Below, in pieces: positions 46,153-55,644 of a stretch of DNA of 64,000 nt. A program made the position numbers and the translations under genes. Numbering within the stretch: the first letter of the stretch is position 1; each line of letters begins with the position of its first letter. The notes beneath the pieces were generated by a model, which saw nothing but the letters and a program-made list of their open reading frames with translations, did no database searches and had not been told where the DNA came from. Origin of the DNA: Bryoerythrophyllum caledonicum (Eukaryota > Streptophyta > Bryopsida > Pottiales > Pottiaceae); contig OZ020521.1 in the NCBI GenBank assembly GCA_963971425.1, forward strand, positions 2,854,501-2,918,500, read 5' to 3'.

Positions 46153-48756
46153 TTATCCATGAGAGTTCAAAGTTGGCCATATATCGCCATCTTGTCTGGG
46201 CCACTCCACTTTGACAGCATTTATGACCGAAGGTGATGGAACACGTCCAGGCTTGTCCTCATAAAGAACGTCCACAATGTCTGATAAAGCAGCCCTGAGC
46301 CTATCTAAAATACTTGAAAGTCCCTCGGAAGTGGCATAACCCAATGAACGATTCTCCAGAAATCCTTTCTCAAAGGCTGGCTTTGTAGACTTCGAGGTAG
46401 TTGCTGCACAATATCAATAATAAATAACATAAAGAACATCAGTTCTTATCTACCATAAGACTAACTAGTTTCTATACTATCAAAGGATCAACTACAATTT
46501 GTTGAGAGCATTACACAAGAAGCAATGTAAATACCAGATTGGGATGGTCCTTGTTTCCTCGGCTCCAACAAAGTGTTCAACGCCAGAAGAGCTTCAGAAA
46601 TCGGTTCAAGATGCGGCACCAGAAACTCTCGCACACAATCAGCACCATCGTGGCCAGCAGTCAGAAAAAGATGCACAGAAAGCAACGCATTCACAATCTC
46701 CTCTTCATGATCTTCCGCAACTTCACTTCTTCGTGCTGCTTCAGTTTGCATCTTCCCCCATCTTAATAGAGGCTGTAGCAAAGGCATGAACAAATACTCT
46801 CCACAGAGCTTGACGTCACGAGACGCCAATTTGCAGGCCATTATGATGGCTGTGTGGTGCATGTTCACAACTAGACGCGCTGCGGATGTGCCTTCCTTGA
46901 GACCGCCCTCTTGTCCCGGCAGAGGCGCCAGAAACAAGGGCGGCAGCTGTGGGCATACTGCTTCGTAGTAGGATTGCGTTGTGGTGATGTACTTTGGGAC
47001 TTTGGCAAGGTGTGCTGCGATGTGCTCATATGCCTGCACATTGCCCTGGAATCCACAAAAATTGGTTCATTACTCACAAAAGGTTACTCACTTAACATGA
47101 CCAGGTTCAAGTAGAAGAAACAGATTCATTATCAAATCTACTAAGACGAATGAACAGATTCAAGCCTGATAAACATGATCAGAGGTGTAAATTTCAGTTA
47201 CTCACCTCTTTTATGCCACCGACAAGTCTCTCCATAGACGCTGCTACTCCCCCTTCCCTCAACAATAACTTTGATAACATCCGCCCTGCTCTTTCTTTCA
47301 ACCAGGTGGGAGGGTCGGGCTTCTTTTGACCTAGAAGCGTCAAGAGCGCTTCCACCATGTGCGCAACAGGAAGCGATCTCACCATTTCCTGCATTCTCTC
47401 TGTAGCCACCTTCTTCCATTCTTCCTTGCCTGCAACAGCAAAAGAATCATGTCCTCAAAACCAAGTAAAAAGTGTTTCTCTCAATCACCGAAGCTTTCTA
47501 AACATGAAGAGAATACGGCAACTTCAAATCAACGTGAGAATGCAGCATGAACTCTACCTGACACAGCGAGCTGGAGAAAAGCTGCACAGAGATCAGGAAG
47601 GTGGTGAAAGAGAACAAGCTGGTTCAGAGCTGCAGGAGCAGCAGCTGGAAAGATGGCCTCATCACCTCCTCCTGAAGGCTGCAGATCAATGTCAGAGCTC
47701 TGCTTCTGAGGGCCGTCCAAAATGAGTCCGGCCAAGAGCTCCGCAGACTGAAGCAGAGACGTCGGTGCACGGTCCAGAGGTTTTGCAGAGGGTTTTCGAG
47801 CTCCAGCAAGGTCTTCGGAGGAGCCAGAGCCTTCACAGATCAAGGACAAAAACATCGATCACTGGTCATGGGCATGATCGATCATGTGTAGCTAAAACTT
47901 GATGGATTTCTGTGTGTGTACCTGAGACGTGGTCTGTCAATGCAGCGGCGGCAGATGCTGCGGATTTCTCCCCGAAGCGCTTGTCCAAGGGGATGCCGAC
48001 TCCGGGGCTGAGGTGCGGGTAGATGCCGCACCGGACCATGAGCTCCAGGAGCGCCTTCACCACGGTGGAGTCGGAGGAGCTCAGTGTCGTGCTCTTGCCG
48101 CTGTCGGTTGTGGTGTACACGCTCTCCAGCAGCCGAAAGGCGCATTCCAGGACTCGCTCCGCTGCGCCGCTGTCTGTGAGCACCGGTCAGAAGGGAATCA
48201 CACCACTTCCTCCAGAGAAAATTGCAGCACCAACCGTCAAGTTCCGAACCCTAAGCTCGAAGCTCGAAACCCTAGCGTGACGACTCTTGGATCAATTTCC
48301 TCACCCTGCTTGAAATTTCTAATCCATCTTTGCAAATAGCAAAGAAAATGCCTCACCCGTGAACACACACTTCTTCCTCAGATCCTGAACCCTGAAACCC
48401 TAAACCCTCTCATAAACTCAAAACCCTATCAATCGAATCCCTGTAACACGGTAAAATTCTTAATCTATCACTGCAAATTTCAGCAGGACAGTACGCGAAT
48501 GAATCAACCATCGAACAAACACTTCCTCAACTCAAAACCCTAAACCCTAAGTCTCAAAGACTCGAGACCCTAACTTGAAAACTCTTCGGTTGATTTCCGA
48601 TGTAACCTCCAAAAGACGAAACTCTTGAAACGGTTTCTGATAATTTCTGACGTGAGAAACGAACACAAGGCGCACCATCATCGTACCTGGATTCTTCACG
48701 GAAGAGAGGAGATTGCGAGCCTCACGCAACGCATCTCGCACCTCGGTCGCCATCAT
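46153..48756 (-). CDS. TANGO6/Rtp1-like ARM-repeat protein
   Basis: Minus strand, six exons that all join in phase: 48756-48687, 48173-47922, 47830-47558, 47429-47206, 47045-46535 and 46403-46153, giving 526 aa (525 from the second ATG; the gene begins ATGATG). All introns are GT-AG. The protein is helical and Leu-rich: VVKALLELMVRCGIYPHL and LLQSAELLAGLILDG early, VEALLTLLGQKKPDPPTWLK in the middle. A characteristic block follows, AAHLAKVPKYITTTQSYYEA then VCPQLPPLFLAPLPG, resembling the YxxxxPQLLxLL region of the TANGO6/Rtp1 family. The end is VINAVKVEWPRQDGDIWPTL. Family members act in secretory-pathway organisation in animals and RNA polymerase II assembly/import in yeast. Assignment is by eye and moderate; gene structure is strong. 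Confidence 0.75.
48241..48552. promoter_or_regulatory. Cluster of telo-box (AAACCCTA) motifs
   Basis: AAACCCTAAACCCT at 48395-48408, AAACCCTA at about 48420, AAAACCCTAAACCCTAA at 48534-48550, and further AACCCTAA/AAACCCTAG words near 48247 and 48267. All are in the plus-strand orientation within the first intron of the ARM-repeat gene. In plants, telo-boxes near the 5' end of housekeeping genes bind telomere-repeat factors and support expression in dividing cells. Interstitial telomere repeat is the alternative, but the units are interrupted rather than tandem. Confidence 0.55.
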
Positions 48757-49589
48757 TCACACAACACAATCCTCAATCCGTGAGGTATCTTGTTCTTGTA
48801 CATGCACCTCACCATCAATCTCTTCTCCAATCCTTCTCACCTTTGTCGTTACCGCGCATATCACAATATGACTCCTCCTCATCCTGACGCATGCCCCTCA
48901 TCAAATACCGCAACCTATGCTCGAAGTTGAATATCATGTTACGGACATCCAGACAGAAAAATAGCAAGAGGCTTCCTTACGAATCTGGGTTCTAAACTTT
49001 CGATCATCTAGTGTTCCGAGGTGAAGCATACGACATGGTGACCCAAGCATTCAACCGGTTGGTGACCTGTGCTTATCATGGAGGTGGTTCGCGGAAGCCT
49101 TTCATGTGGCAGGATTCTTGAGTGTTGCACACGTCTCGAGGTAGCAGTGCGGATTGAAGAGGAAAGCGTTCTGCTCCGATTGATCATTCTCGCTTGCAAA
49201 TGATGTTTTCGTGAGCTTCCACGACACATTTTGGTACATTCTCACCGTAGAAATCATGAATTCTCGCACCTCTGGCATCAATGTCCCTCAAACTCTTTCA
49301 CATGCTGTCTATCAACCTCATTTTCTGCACTTGGTGTTTCTCTTTCACGACACAACCACTAACTACTTCGCTGCATTTGTGAGGATTCTCACCTTAACCC
49401 ACCTATCCTGTGACGTTGAAATGAGGGGGTTCTCGCATCTTGAGCTTCTGATTTCCCACAAATCATTTCACATGCTGTTGATCAACCTTCTCTGCACTGT
49501 TTCCCTCTCACAATGTTTGTTAGTTTGAAGCTGCAGCGATTTGAGAACAGTGATGGCATTCTTTGGGTTTGGGATGTTTCTTAGATGAC
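48757..49589. promoter_or_regulatory. Divergent promoter region with a tandem duplication
   Basis: It separates the ARM-repeat gene (-) from the methyltransferase gene (+), so the two start about 830 bp apart. A roughly 180-bp imperfect tandem duplication is visible: tttcacatgctgtctatcaa (about 49297) recurs as tttcacatgctgttgatcaa (about 49477), each followed by a ctgcact word and a ctctttcac/ctctcac word. No coding sequence. Confidence 0.55.
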
Positions 49590-50443
49590 ATGGGGAAGGA
49601 GACGGACGCGCTGTTCGTGAAGCAAGCCGCGGCGTACAGGAAGGCGCGCCCGCAGTGCCCCGAGGAAGCGATCTCGTACATCGTATCGCTCGCGCCATCC
49701 CGCGACCTCGCCTGGGACGTCGGCACGGGGAACGGCCAAGCCGCAGCCATGGTAAAACGCCCTCACACCCTTCCATTCTTTTGCAAATAATCTCATAACC
49801 ATAGCCATGACAGATCTCGCGCCATTTCAAGAGGGTGATCGCAACAGACGTCGCAGAGGAGCAGCTCAAGCACGCGGAGCAGCGCCCCAACATCACATAC
49901 GCGGTTACGCCGCGCACGCTCTCAGAGGAAGACCTCGCCCGCGTCGTCGGGCCGGATGGATCTGTGGATCTGGTGATCATCTGCGAGGCCCTGCACTGGT
50001 TCGACCTGGAGAATTTCTATAACAACGCAGCACGCGTGCTGCGCAAACCCGGAGGCGTGATCGCCGCCACGGTCTACCCATCGCGACCCAGAAACTCCCC
50101 GGAGATCAACCGCGTTTTGGACGACTTCCACGCGACTGTGGACCGTTTCTGGGCTCCGCAGGTGCGCGAGTTCGTGGAGCCGGTTCCTGGATACCAGATG
50201 CTTCCGTTTCCCTTTTCGTTCGAGGAGGAGATCCCCGCGTTTGTGGTCACGGTGGAGGCGAATCTGGAGGAGTTTCTGGCGTATTTGCGGTCGTGGTCCG
50301 CGGTGCAAACTGCGGTGGACTGCGGTGAGGATCCGCTGGATGCGCGGTGGCGGCAGGCGTTCGCGGAGGCGTGGGGTGGTGATCCGGAGATGGTGCGGCG
50401 CTTGGAGTGGCCATTGACAGTACTAGTGGGCAGGATGTTGTGA
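49590..50443 (+). CDS. Class I SAM-dependent methyltransferase
   Basis: Two exons, 49590-49751 and 49814-50443, join in phase 0 across a 62-nt intron to give 263 aa. Residues 41-53 hold the SAM-binding motif I, AWDVGTGNGQAA. Motif II region is RVIATDVAEEQLKHA, the post-II region VDLVIICEALHWFDL, then VLRKPGGVIAATVY. This is the UbiE/embryo-abundant-protein-like class found in plants, yeast and Dictyostelium; the small-molecule substrate is not predictable. The C-terminal end reads PLTVLVGRML. The ATG of MGKETDALFVKQAAAYRKAR fits the family; an in-frame ATG nine codons upstream is possible. The 3' end of the gene has seeded a tandem repeat array. Cytosolic location is likely because no transit peptide is apparent. 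Confidence 0.88.
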
Positions 50444-51040
50444 AGGTTGCATTTCTGGTAATGTTTTCATGAGGTTTGTAGCCCTCTGCTGTGAATTATT
50501 CTTCTTGCAGCCTGATAGTGTGACGATGCTCCGGAAGATCCAAGCATTTCTGGTAACATTTGTATGAAGTTCATGGCGTGTCAGTTCTGTGGCTTTGTGC
50601 TGTGAATTATCCTTTTTGCAGCTTGATGGTGTGACAATGCTCCGTAAAATTCAAGCATTTCTGGTAACATCTGTATGAAGTTCATGGAGTTTTAGTTTTG
50701 TGGCTTTGTGCTGTAAATTATCCTCGATGGTGTGAAGATGCTCCAGAAGATTCAAGCATTCCTGGTAACAGTTTCATGAAGTTAATGGATTTGTAGTTTT
50801 GTACCTCTTCTTTGGAAATTGTCTCTCTCTTGCTTCATGGTTCTGGATCCTCTTGTATGTTGTGAACTTTCCATTGAAACTCTTGGTTGCAAGGATGGTG
50901 CTCCGGAAGATTGCTTTTCTGGGTAACAGTGTCAGAGTTTCATGAATTTGTGTTGTTTGTGCTTTTTGCTGTGAATAATCTCTCTTGCAGGTTGATGGTT
51001 CTGGATTCTCTTGTATGTGGTGAACTTTCATGACATCTTA
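50425..51040 (+). repeat. Tandem units with intron/mini-exon-like structure behind the methyltransferase
   Basis: Units of about 100-110 bp (later ones about 155 bp). A 42-nt core is bounded by TTGCAG on the left and GGTAAC on the right: 50511-50552, 50622-50663 and 50723-50764. The cores translate as PDSVTMLRKIQAFL, LDGVTMLRKIQAFL and LDGVKMLQKIQAFL. The first, diverged unit overlaps the end of the gene (atgttgtgaaggttgcatttctggtaat), and partial units follow near 50893-51020. In the third unit the upstream acceptor is lost. Spacers share gtatgaagttcatgg and tttgtgctgtgaattat. Whether the cores are ever spliced is unknown; the main reading frame stops before them. Confidence 0.7.
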
Positions 51041-51159
51041 GTGTTTTTGCTTGAAAATACAAAACTACAACTCCATAAACTTCACGAAACTGGGCTTGTC
51101 AAATCATAGGAGTGATGCACATAATGGATAGATGCAAAACTTACCAAGTTGTTTAGTAG

Positions 51160-51280
51160 TGAATTCCTGGATTGAATTTCTATGGTATGTTAGTAGTGAA
51201 TTCCTGGATTGAATTCACTACTAAACAACTTGAAATTCCTGGATTGAATTTCTATGGTATTCAATACTAAACAACATGTA
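51160..51280. repeat. Local repeats of a 26-bp word
   Basis: aattcctggattgaattt occurs at about 51162, 51200 (as gaattcctggattgaattc) and 51234, twice followed by ctatggtat. One pair with ttcactactaaacaac forms an inverted partner of gtagtgaattc. Non-coding. Confidence 0.6.
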
Positions 51281-52535
51281 GGAGTAATTTGACCACAACA
51301 TACATTTAATTGACATACAATTGCCAATACTTTAGCAAAGGGGGAAAGAGCCCAATCTAGTTTGCAATACGTAAGTTCTTTTGTCTAATTCTACATTTCC
51401 TAAGAAGATGCTCTCCAGACTGGAATTACTATCTGCATATTCTAATGAGCATGTAATCTTGCTTTGGTGCTCTTATTGATGCTTTGGTGTTGTAGAGGCT
51501 TTGGTACCACTCCATGGCCGCTTCATTGTCCTCACACTCAATGCACTTGAGCTGGAGAGAGTTGACAAACCGCAAAGTAGACACCTCTTCCTTTGTCAAT
51601 CAAAGGGAACTTGATAAAGAAGTTAGAAGTGAGCACTCCAGCAAATGCTTGGCTTTCATCTTGGAAGCCTCAGGCACAGGGTGAGACCCGGTGGAAGGGC
51701 CTCATGGGCCGTGAGATGCCCGACACGGAAGACTAGGACGGTAGCCCGGCCCGATGCGGAGGGAATCTCATGGTCCGTGAGGCCTGACCTTATAAAGTAC
51801 TAATACTTTAATACATTTATCTTCAATTTTACTTTAATAACTTTTATTTCTACTTTAATAGATTTTAGTTATACTTTAATACCATTGGAAAGAAAACATC
51901 AGCCATTCTCAAAATTTCATTCATGAATTTGCAAATTCACTTTGTGGATTCATAATTCAACACATTATATCTCCACTCTTTTTGGCCTATCTTTGTAAGA
52001 GATATTACATGCATTCATTTACTAGGTGGGATTTTGATAGAGGTTCAGATGTCACTACAAAATGCAATAAGAAGAAGAAGAAAAACATTGGTCTTCAAAA
52101 GGACCCAACATGAATAAAGTTTCTCTTCGTTCCAAAATGCAATATCTCTACGTTTTATGTGGAAAGGAAGAAGTTTTTTGGTACCTTGTCCAACAATGTG
52201 TGAAAATGTTTGACTTGCATTAATATGCTATTTTTCAATACATACAAGATTTTTTTTTGGGCAATTTGGAAGAAAATAATATATCTTACTAGTATTGAAA
52301 TCTCACAATCAATAAAGTGTCCAAGCAAAAGTTTTAAGAATTGCCCGACATGCCCCCTCTCCCCATTTAACATTCAAAACCTTATAACCTTTTCATTAAA
52401 TGTCATATTTAGGAATAAATTGTACTCCCACCAAGGTTTTTTTAATGTCCATCTACAATAAAAATTTCAAAGAGAAATGTTATGAATTGACACCATAGGA
52501 GCCTGAGCAAACCTTCAAAAAGCCCATTTTTGACA
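51281..52535. other. Intergenic DNA with a small coding-like remnant
   Basis: On the minus strand about 51665-51460 gives KECIECED-like peptide text (SLQLKCIECEDNEAAMEWYQ after a frame change), suggesting a broken exon of an unidentified protein. A GC-rich stretch follows at 51670-51785. The remainder is AT-rich and empty. Confidence 0.35.
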
Positions 52536-52539
52536 TTTG

Positions 52540-52636
52540 GTCCTTTAAGGGTTAACCAAAAATAACTCCAATATTTCTGGCAGCTATTTTTAATATTATT
52601 AATTTTTGCCAAACCTGACCATTGGGTACGGTACTT
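52540..52636. mobile_element. Half copy of the TA-flanked MITE
   Basis: Matches the right half of the element at 42727-42931: shared words include ggcagctattttt/gacagctatttt and the end ctgaccattgggtacgg next to TA. The left inverted repeat is not present. Confidence 0.5.
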
Positions 52637-52649
52637 GTGGCCTAAGTCC

Positions 52650-52965
52650 GGATGATAGTTTTCATCCAATGGATGATTCTCATTCCCAGCATCAGAACGT
52701 TTTTTTCCATCACGAATGATTCTCGTTCCCATCACGACCAGTGGATGACTCTCGTTCTCATCAATCTCGTCCCCATCATGGAAACCAAGAATATTATACA
52801 CAGGCGATACTGCCTTGATACACATGCGATACTGCCTTAGTACACAGGCATTACTGACTCAATATACAGGTGAAACTGAGTAGATGCACATGCGATACTA
52901 GTGTGATGAGCATACGATGCTGGCGTGATGCACGTGCGATACTGATATGATACCCATATGATACT
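52650..52965. repeat. Two short degenerate tandem arrays
   Basis: From 52655 to 52790 the words ggatgattctcattccca / gaatgattctcgttccca / ggatgactctcgttctca repeat about every 40-45 bp. From 52795 to 52965 the words cacatgcgatactg / cacgtgcgatactg / catatgatact repeat at 20-30 bp. Minisatellite-like, non-coding, just upstream of the V-ATPase gene. Confidence 0.6.
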
Positions 52966-53218
52966 TGGGCAGGTATGTGGAGGATATCCGTTGCGGTGCC
53001 TTTCGCAGGTGGCGTAGGCTGTGCGCGTCACGAGCGCGGTCGCCGCTCTTCTGCGGATGCGTCTTCTTGCTGCTTGTCTTCGTCACCTGGAAACGCATTT
53101 TTCCGCAGAGGAAGCGCATCACATCACAACATTGCCTTACGCATCGCACTTTGAGATCTATTTTGCTCTTTCACCGATCCCGAATTCCTGCACCTGCTCA
53201 CTTGGAGAACCGACCACG

Positions 53219-54643
53219 ATGTCGACTGCCGCGGTGTTCAACGGCGACGAGGTCGCGCCCTTCTTCGGCTTCATCGGAGCCGCGGCCGCCCTTGTCTTCT
53301 CATGTACGCACCACACATCTGCCGTTTTGTGGAGGGATTCTTTTTCCCGTTTTTTATGGGGTTTTGGTCGAACCTGGTGCGAGCCCTTTGTCTAGGTTAA
53401 TCGTCAGACTTGGTTTAGGATCGTTTGATTGGTTTCGTTTTGTGCGATCTGTTGGAGAGGAGATTTTCCGTGGATGGTGGTCATGTGCTTGTTGTAGAAT
53501 CTTTGGCGATTAGGGTTTGGATGTGCTCATTAGGATTTGTAGACCTGATTTATTGACCTGACATGGAGTCTTGATTTTGAAACTGTTAAGGCTGTCTTAT
53601 TTAAGGTCTTTCGCTATGTCGTTCTCATTTTCGCCCAAGTTTTAGGCTGTTTTAGAATTATTGCGTTGAAGTTATTTGAAGTGAGAGTGATGTTGAAACA
53701 GTTTCATATCGGACCCACACTTACCTTCAGATTGGCCATTAAAGTTATGGACATGTCAAAATTCTTTTTGAAGGGGTAATTTATACTCTGATAATCCTGA
53801 TTATTACCGAAAGTGGATTGTTGATTTTGGGTTTTGGATTTGCCGTGGAGTTTGAGGGGGTCGTTTTTGATATTTATCAAGCAACGTCACATGAGTGCAG
53901 CCAATAGATTGGATGAGTTCTTTCGTTTTATGTTCTGCTGGAGGAGAGTGAGATCATTGTTTGTTTGGAGGTTTTCTGGAACTGAGATCAAGTGGATGTG
54001 CAGGTATGGGAGCTGCCTATGGAACAGCTAAGAGTGGGGTGGGAGTGGCGTCCATGGGTGTGATGCGCCCCGAGCTCGTGATGAAGTCCATCGTGCCCGT
54101 GGTCATGGCTGGAGTGCTGGGTATCTACGGGCTGATTATCGCTGTGATCATCAGCACTGGAATCAACCCCAAGTCCAAGCCATACTACGTGTTTGACGGC
54201 TACGCGCATCTGTCGTCTGGATTGTCCTGTGGTTTGGCCGGTCTTTCTGCAGGCATGGCCATTGGCATTGTTGGAGATGCCGGTGTCAGGTAACTAATGC
54301 TTCTCTTTCGAGTTACTGTTGGCATCTCAGGCGAATTTCTCCTCTTTGGTTGCTTGAACCCAGTCAGTGAAGACGATGCCAGTAATCATATGCAATGCTG
54401 ATAATGATATGCACTGAGAATGTTCATATTTGCAGATGCCACATTTTTGCTGAGATTTGTTGTTTGGTGCGAACATTGTTGACATGGGGCTGGCTTTTGT
54501 TTGCGCGCAGGGCCAACGCTCAGCAGCCCAAGCTGTTTGTGGGCGTGATTTTGATCCTCATTTTCGCTGAGGCGCTTGCTTTGTACGGTCTTATCGTGGG
54601 CATCATCTTGTCTTCTCGCGCTGGGCAGTCCCGAGCCGACTAA
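53219..54643 (+). CDS. VHA-c: V-type H+-ATPase 16-kDa proteolipid subunit c
   Basis: Three exons, 53219-53303, 54004-54289 and 54511-54643, join in phase (TCA T|GT ATG and GTC AG|G GCC) to 167 aa, the normal length for this protein. It starts [20 protein letters not shown] and ends [10 protein letters not shown], both nearly invariant in plants. Four transmembrane helices are evident: [78 protein letters not shown]. The proton-carrying Glu of helix 4 is residue 144. The protein forms the membrane rotor ring of the vacuolar/endomembrane proton pump. The first intron (700 nt) follows codon 28. Codons are GC-rich compared with flanks. No defect seen. Confidence 0.97.
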
Positions 54644-55640
54644 GCGACCACCATCTAGAAGAGGAGAGGAGGTGTTTTATTCTCGGTAGATGTGGTGCTC
54701 AAGCGGTCAGGATAGGGATTGTGTACCATCATTCACTTGATACTCGGCGTGGATGATGATGGTGATGCTACTGCACAGAGTTGGATATGTGTTTTGTTTA
54801 TTGTATATGTAGAGTTGGGACACTCGATGTTCCTCATTCACGGTGCTAATAATACGGCATCTCAGCAACGATTGCACAAGGCTAGGAGTGAGTGAATTGT
54901 TCATGATCTTTCAAGTTTGTCTCCACTTACTGATACAAAAGCTGAAACATCTAGTATATTGACCGGTTGTTCCCTACTGGTTTTGTAAGATTAGGTAAAT
55001 TAACTAAATTATAAAAGTAAAAGCAAAAGCAAAGTCCCAGTAATAGATTAAACCCCATCCACCTCCTCATAAACATCTCCTAGTGAGAGCGTCATGGAGG
55101 TTTCGGATGATGGATTAGGGTTTGTGACGAAAATGGGATGAGGTTGGTTGCAAATGGAAATTTGAGATTTTAGGGTTGGTGATGTGAGGTAAGTCTAGGG
55201 TTATTAAAGTTTTTGGGGTTGATTCTCATGACTCTCCGTGTATAGGTTGGTGATGTTGTGACTCAATCCCATCCAAACGTTACTTTGCATTCTTGCACCT
55301 GCCCACCGACGTGCTTATAAATACCAACACTTATTACTCGTTTCTCAAGCAACATTCGGCTTCTGTCTTGTAATACAACATCCCCGATATCAGCTGCCTA
55401 AAATGAGCCTGCAAACGGATGAGCAACTCAACACAGCGAATGCATACAGGTATCTGTTACAGACAACGAATATATAAGGCCCGCATCCTACATGATGGTG
55501 AAGTAACTAGAATGAAATAAAAGATTATATTTGTCAATTGACCAATTGGCACTTTCAACTGTGCAAATCTTTCTAGATGCAAAGAGCAATTTTATGTGCA
55601 AATCAAGCATTTTAGGTCTTATAATACATGCTTTGTACTC
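54644..55640. other. Intergenic, no gene recognised
   Basis: The 3' flank of the V-ATPase gene, followed by AT-rich DNA up to the left edge of the duplicated segment. Confidence 0.5.
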
Positions 55641-55644
55641 CAAA

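Noticed and set aside
48395-48550. Interstitial telomere tract
   Set aside because: The AAACCCT units are scattered and mostly single or double, as in plant telo-boxes, not a tandem telomere remnant.
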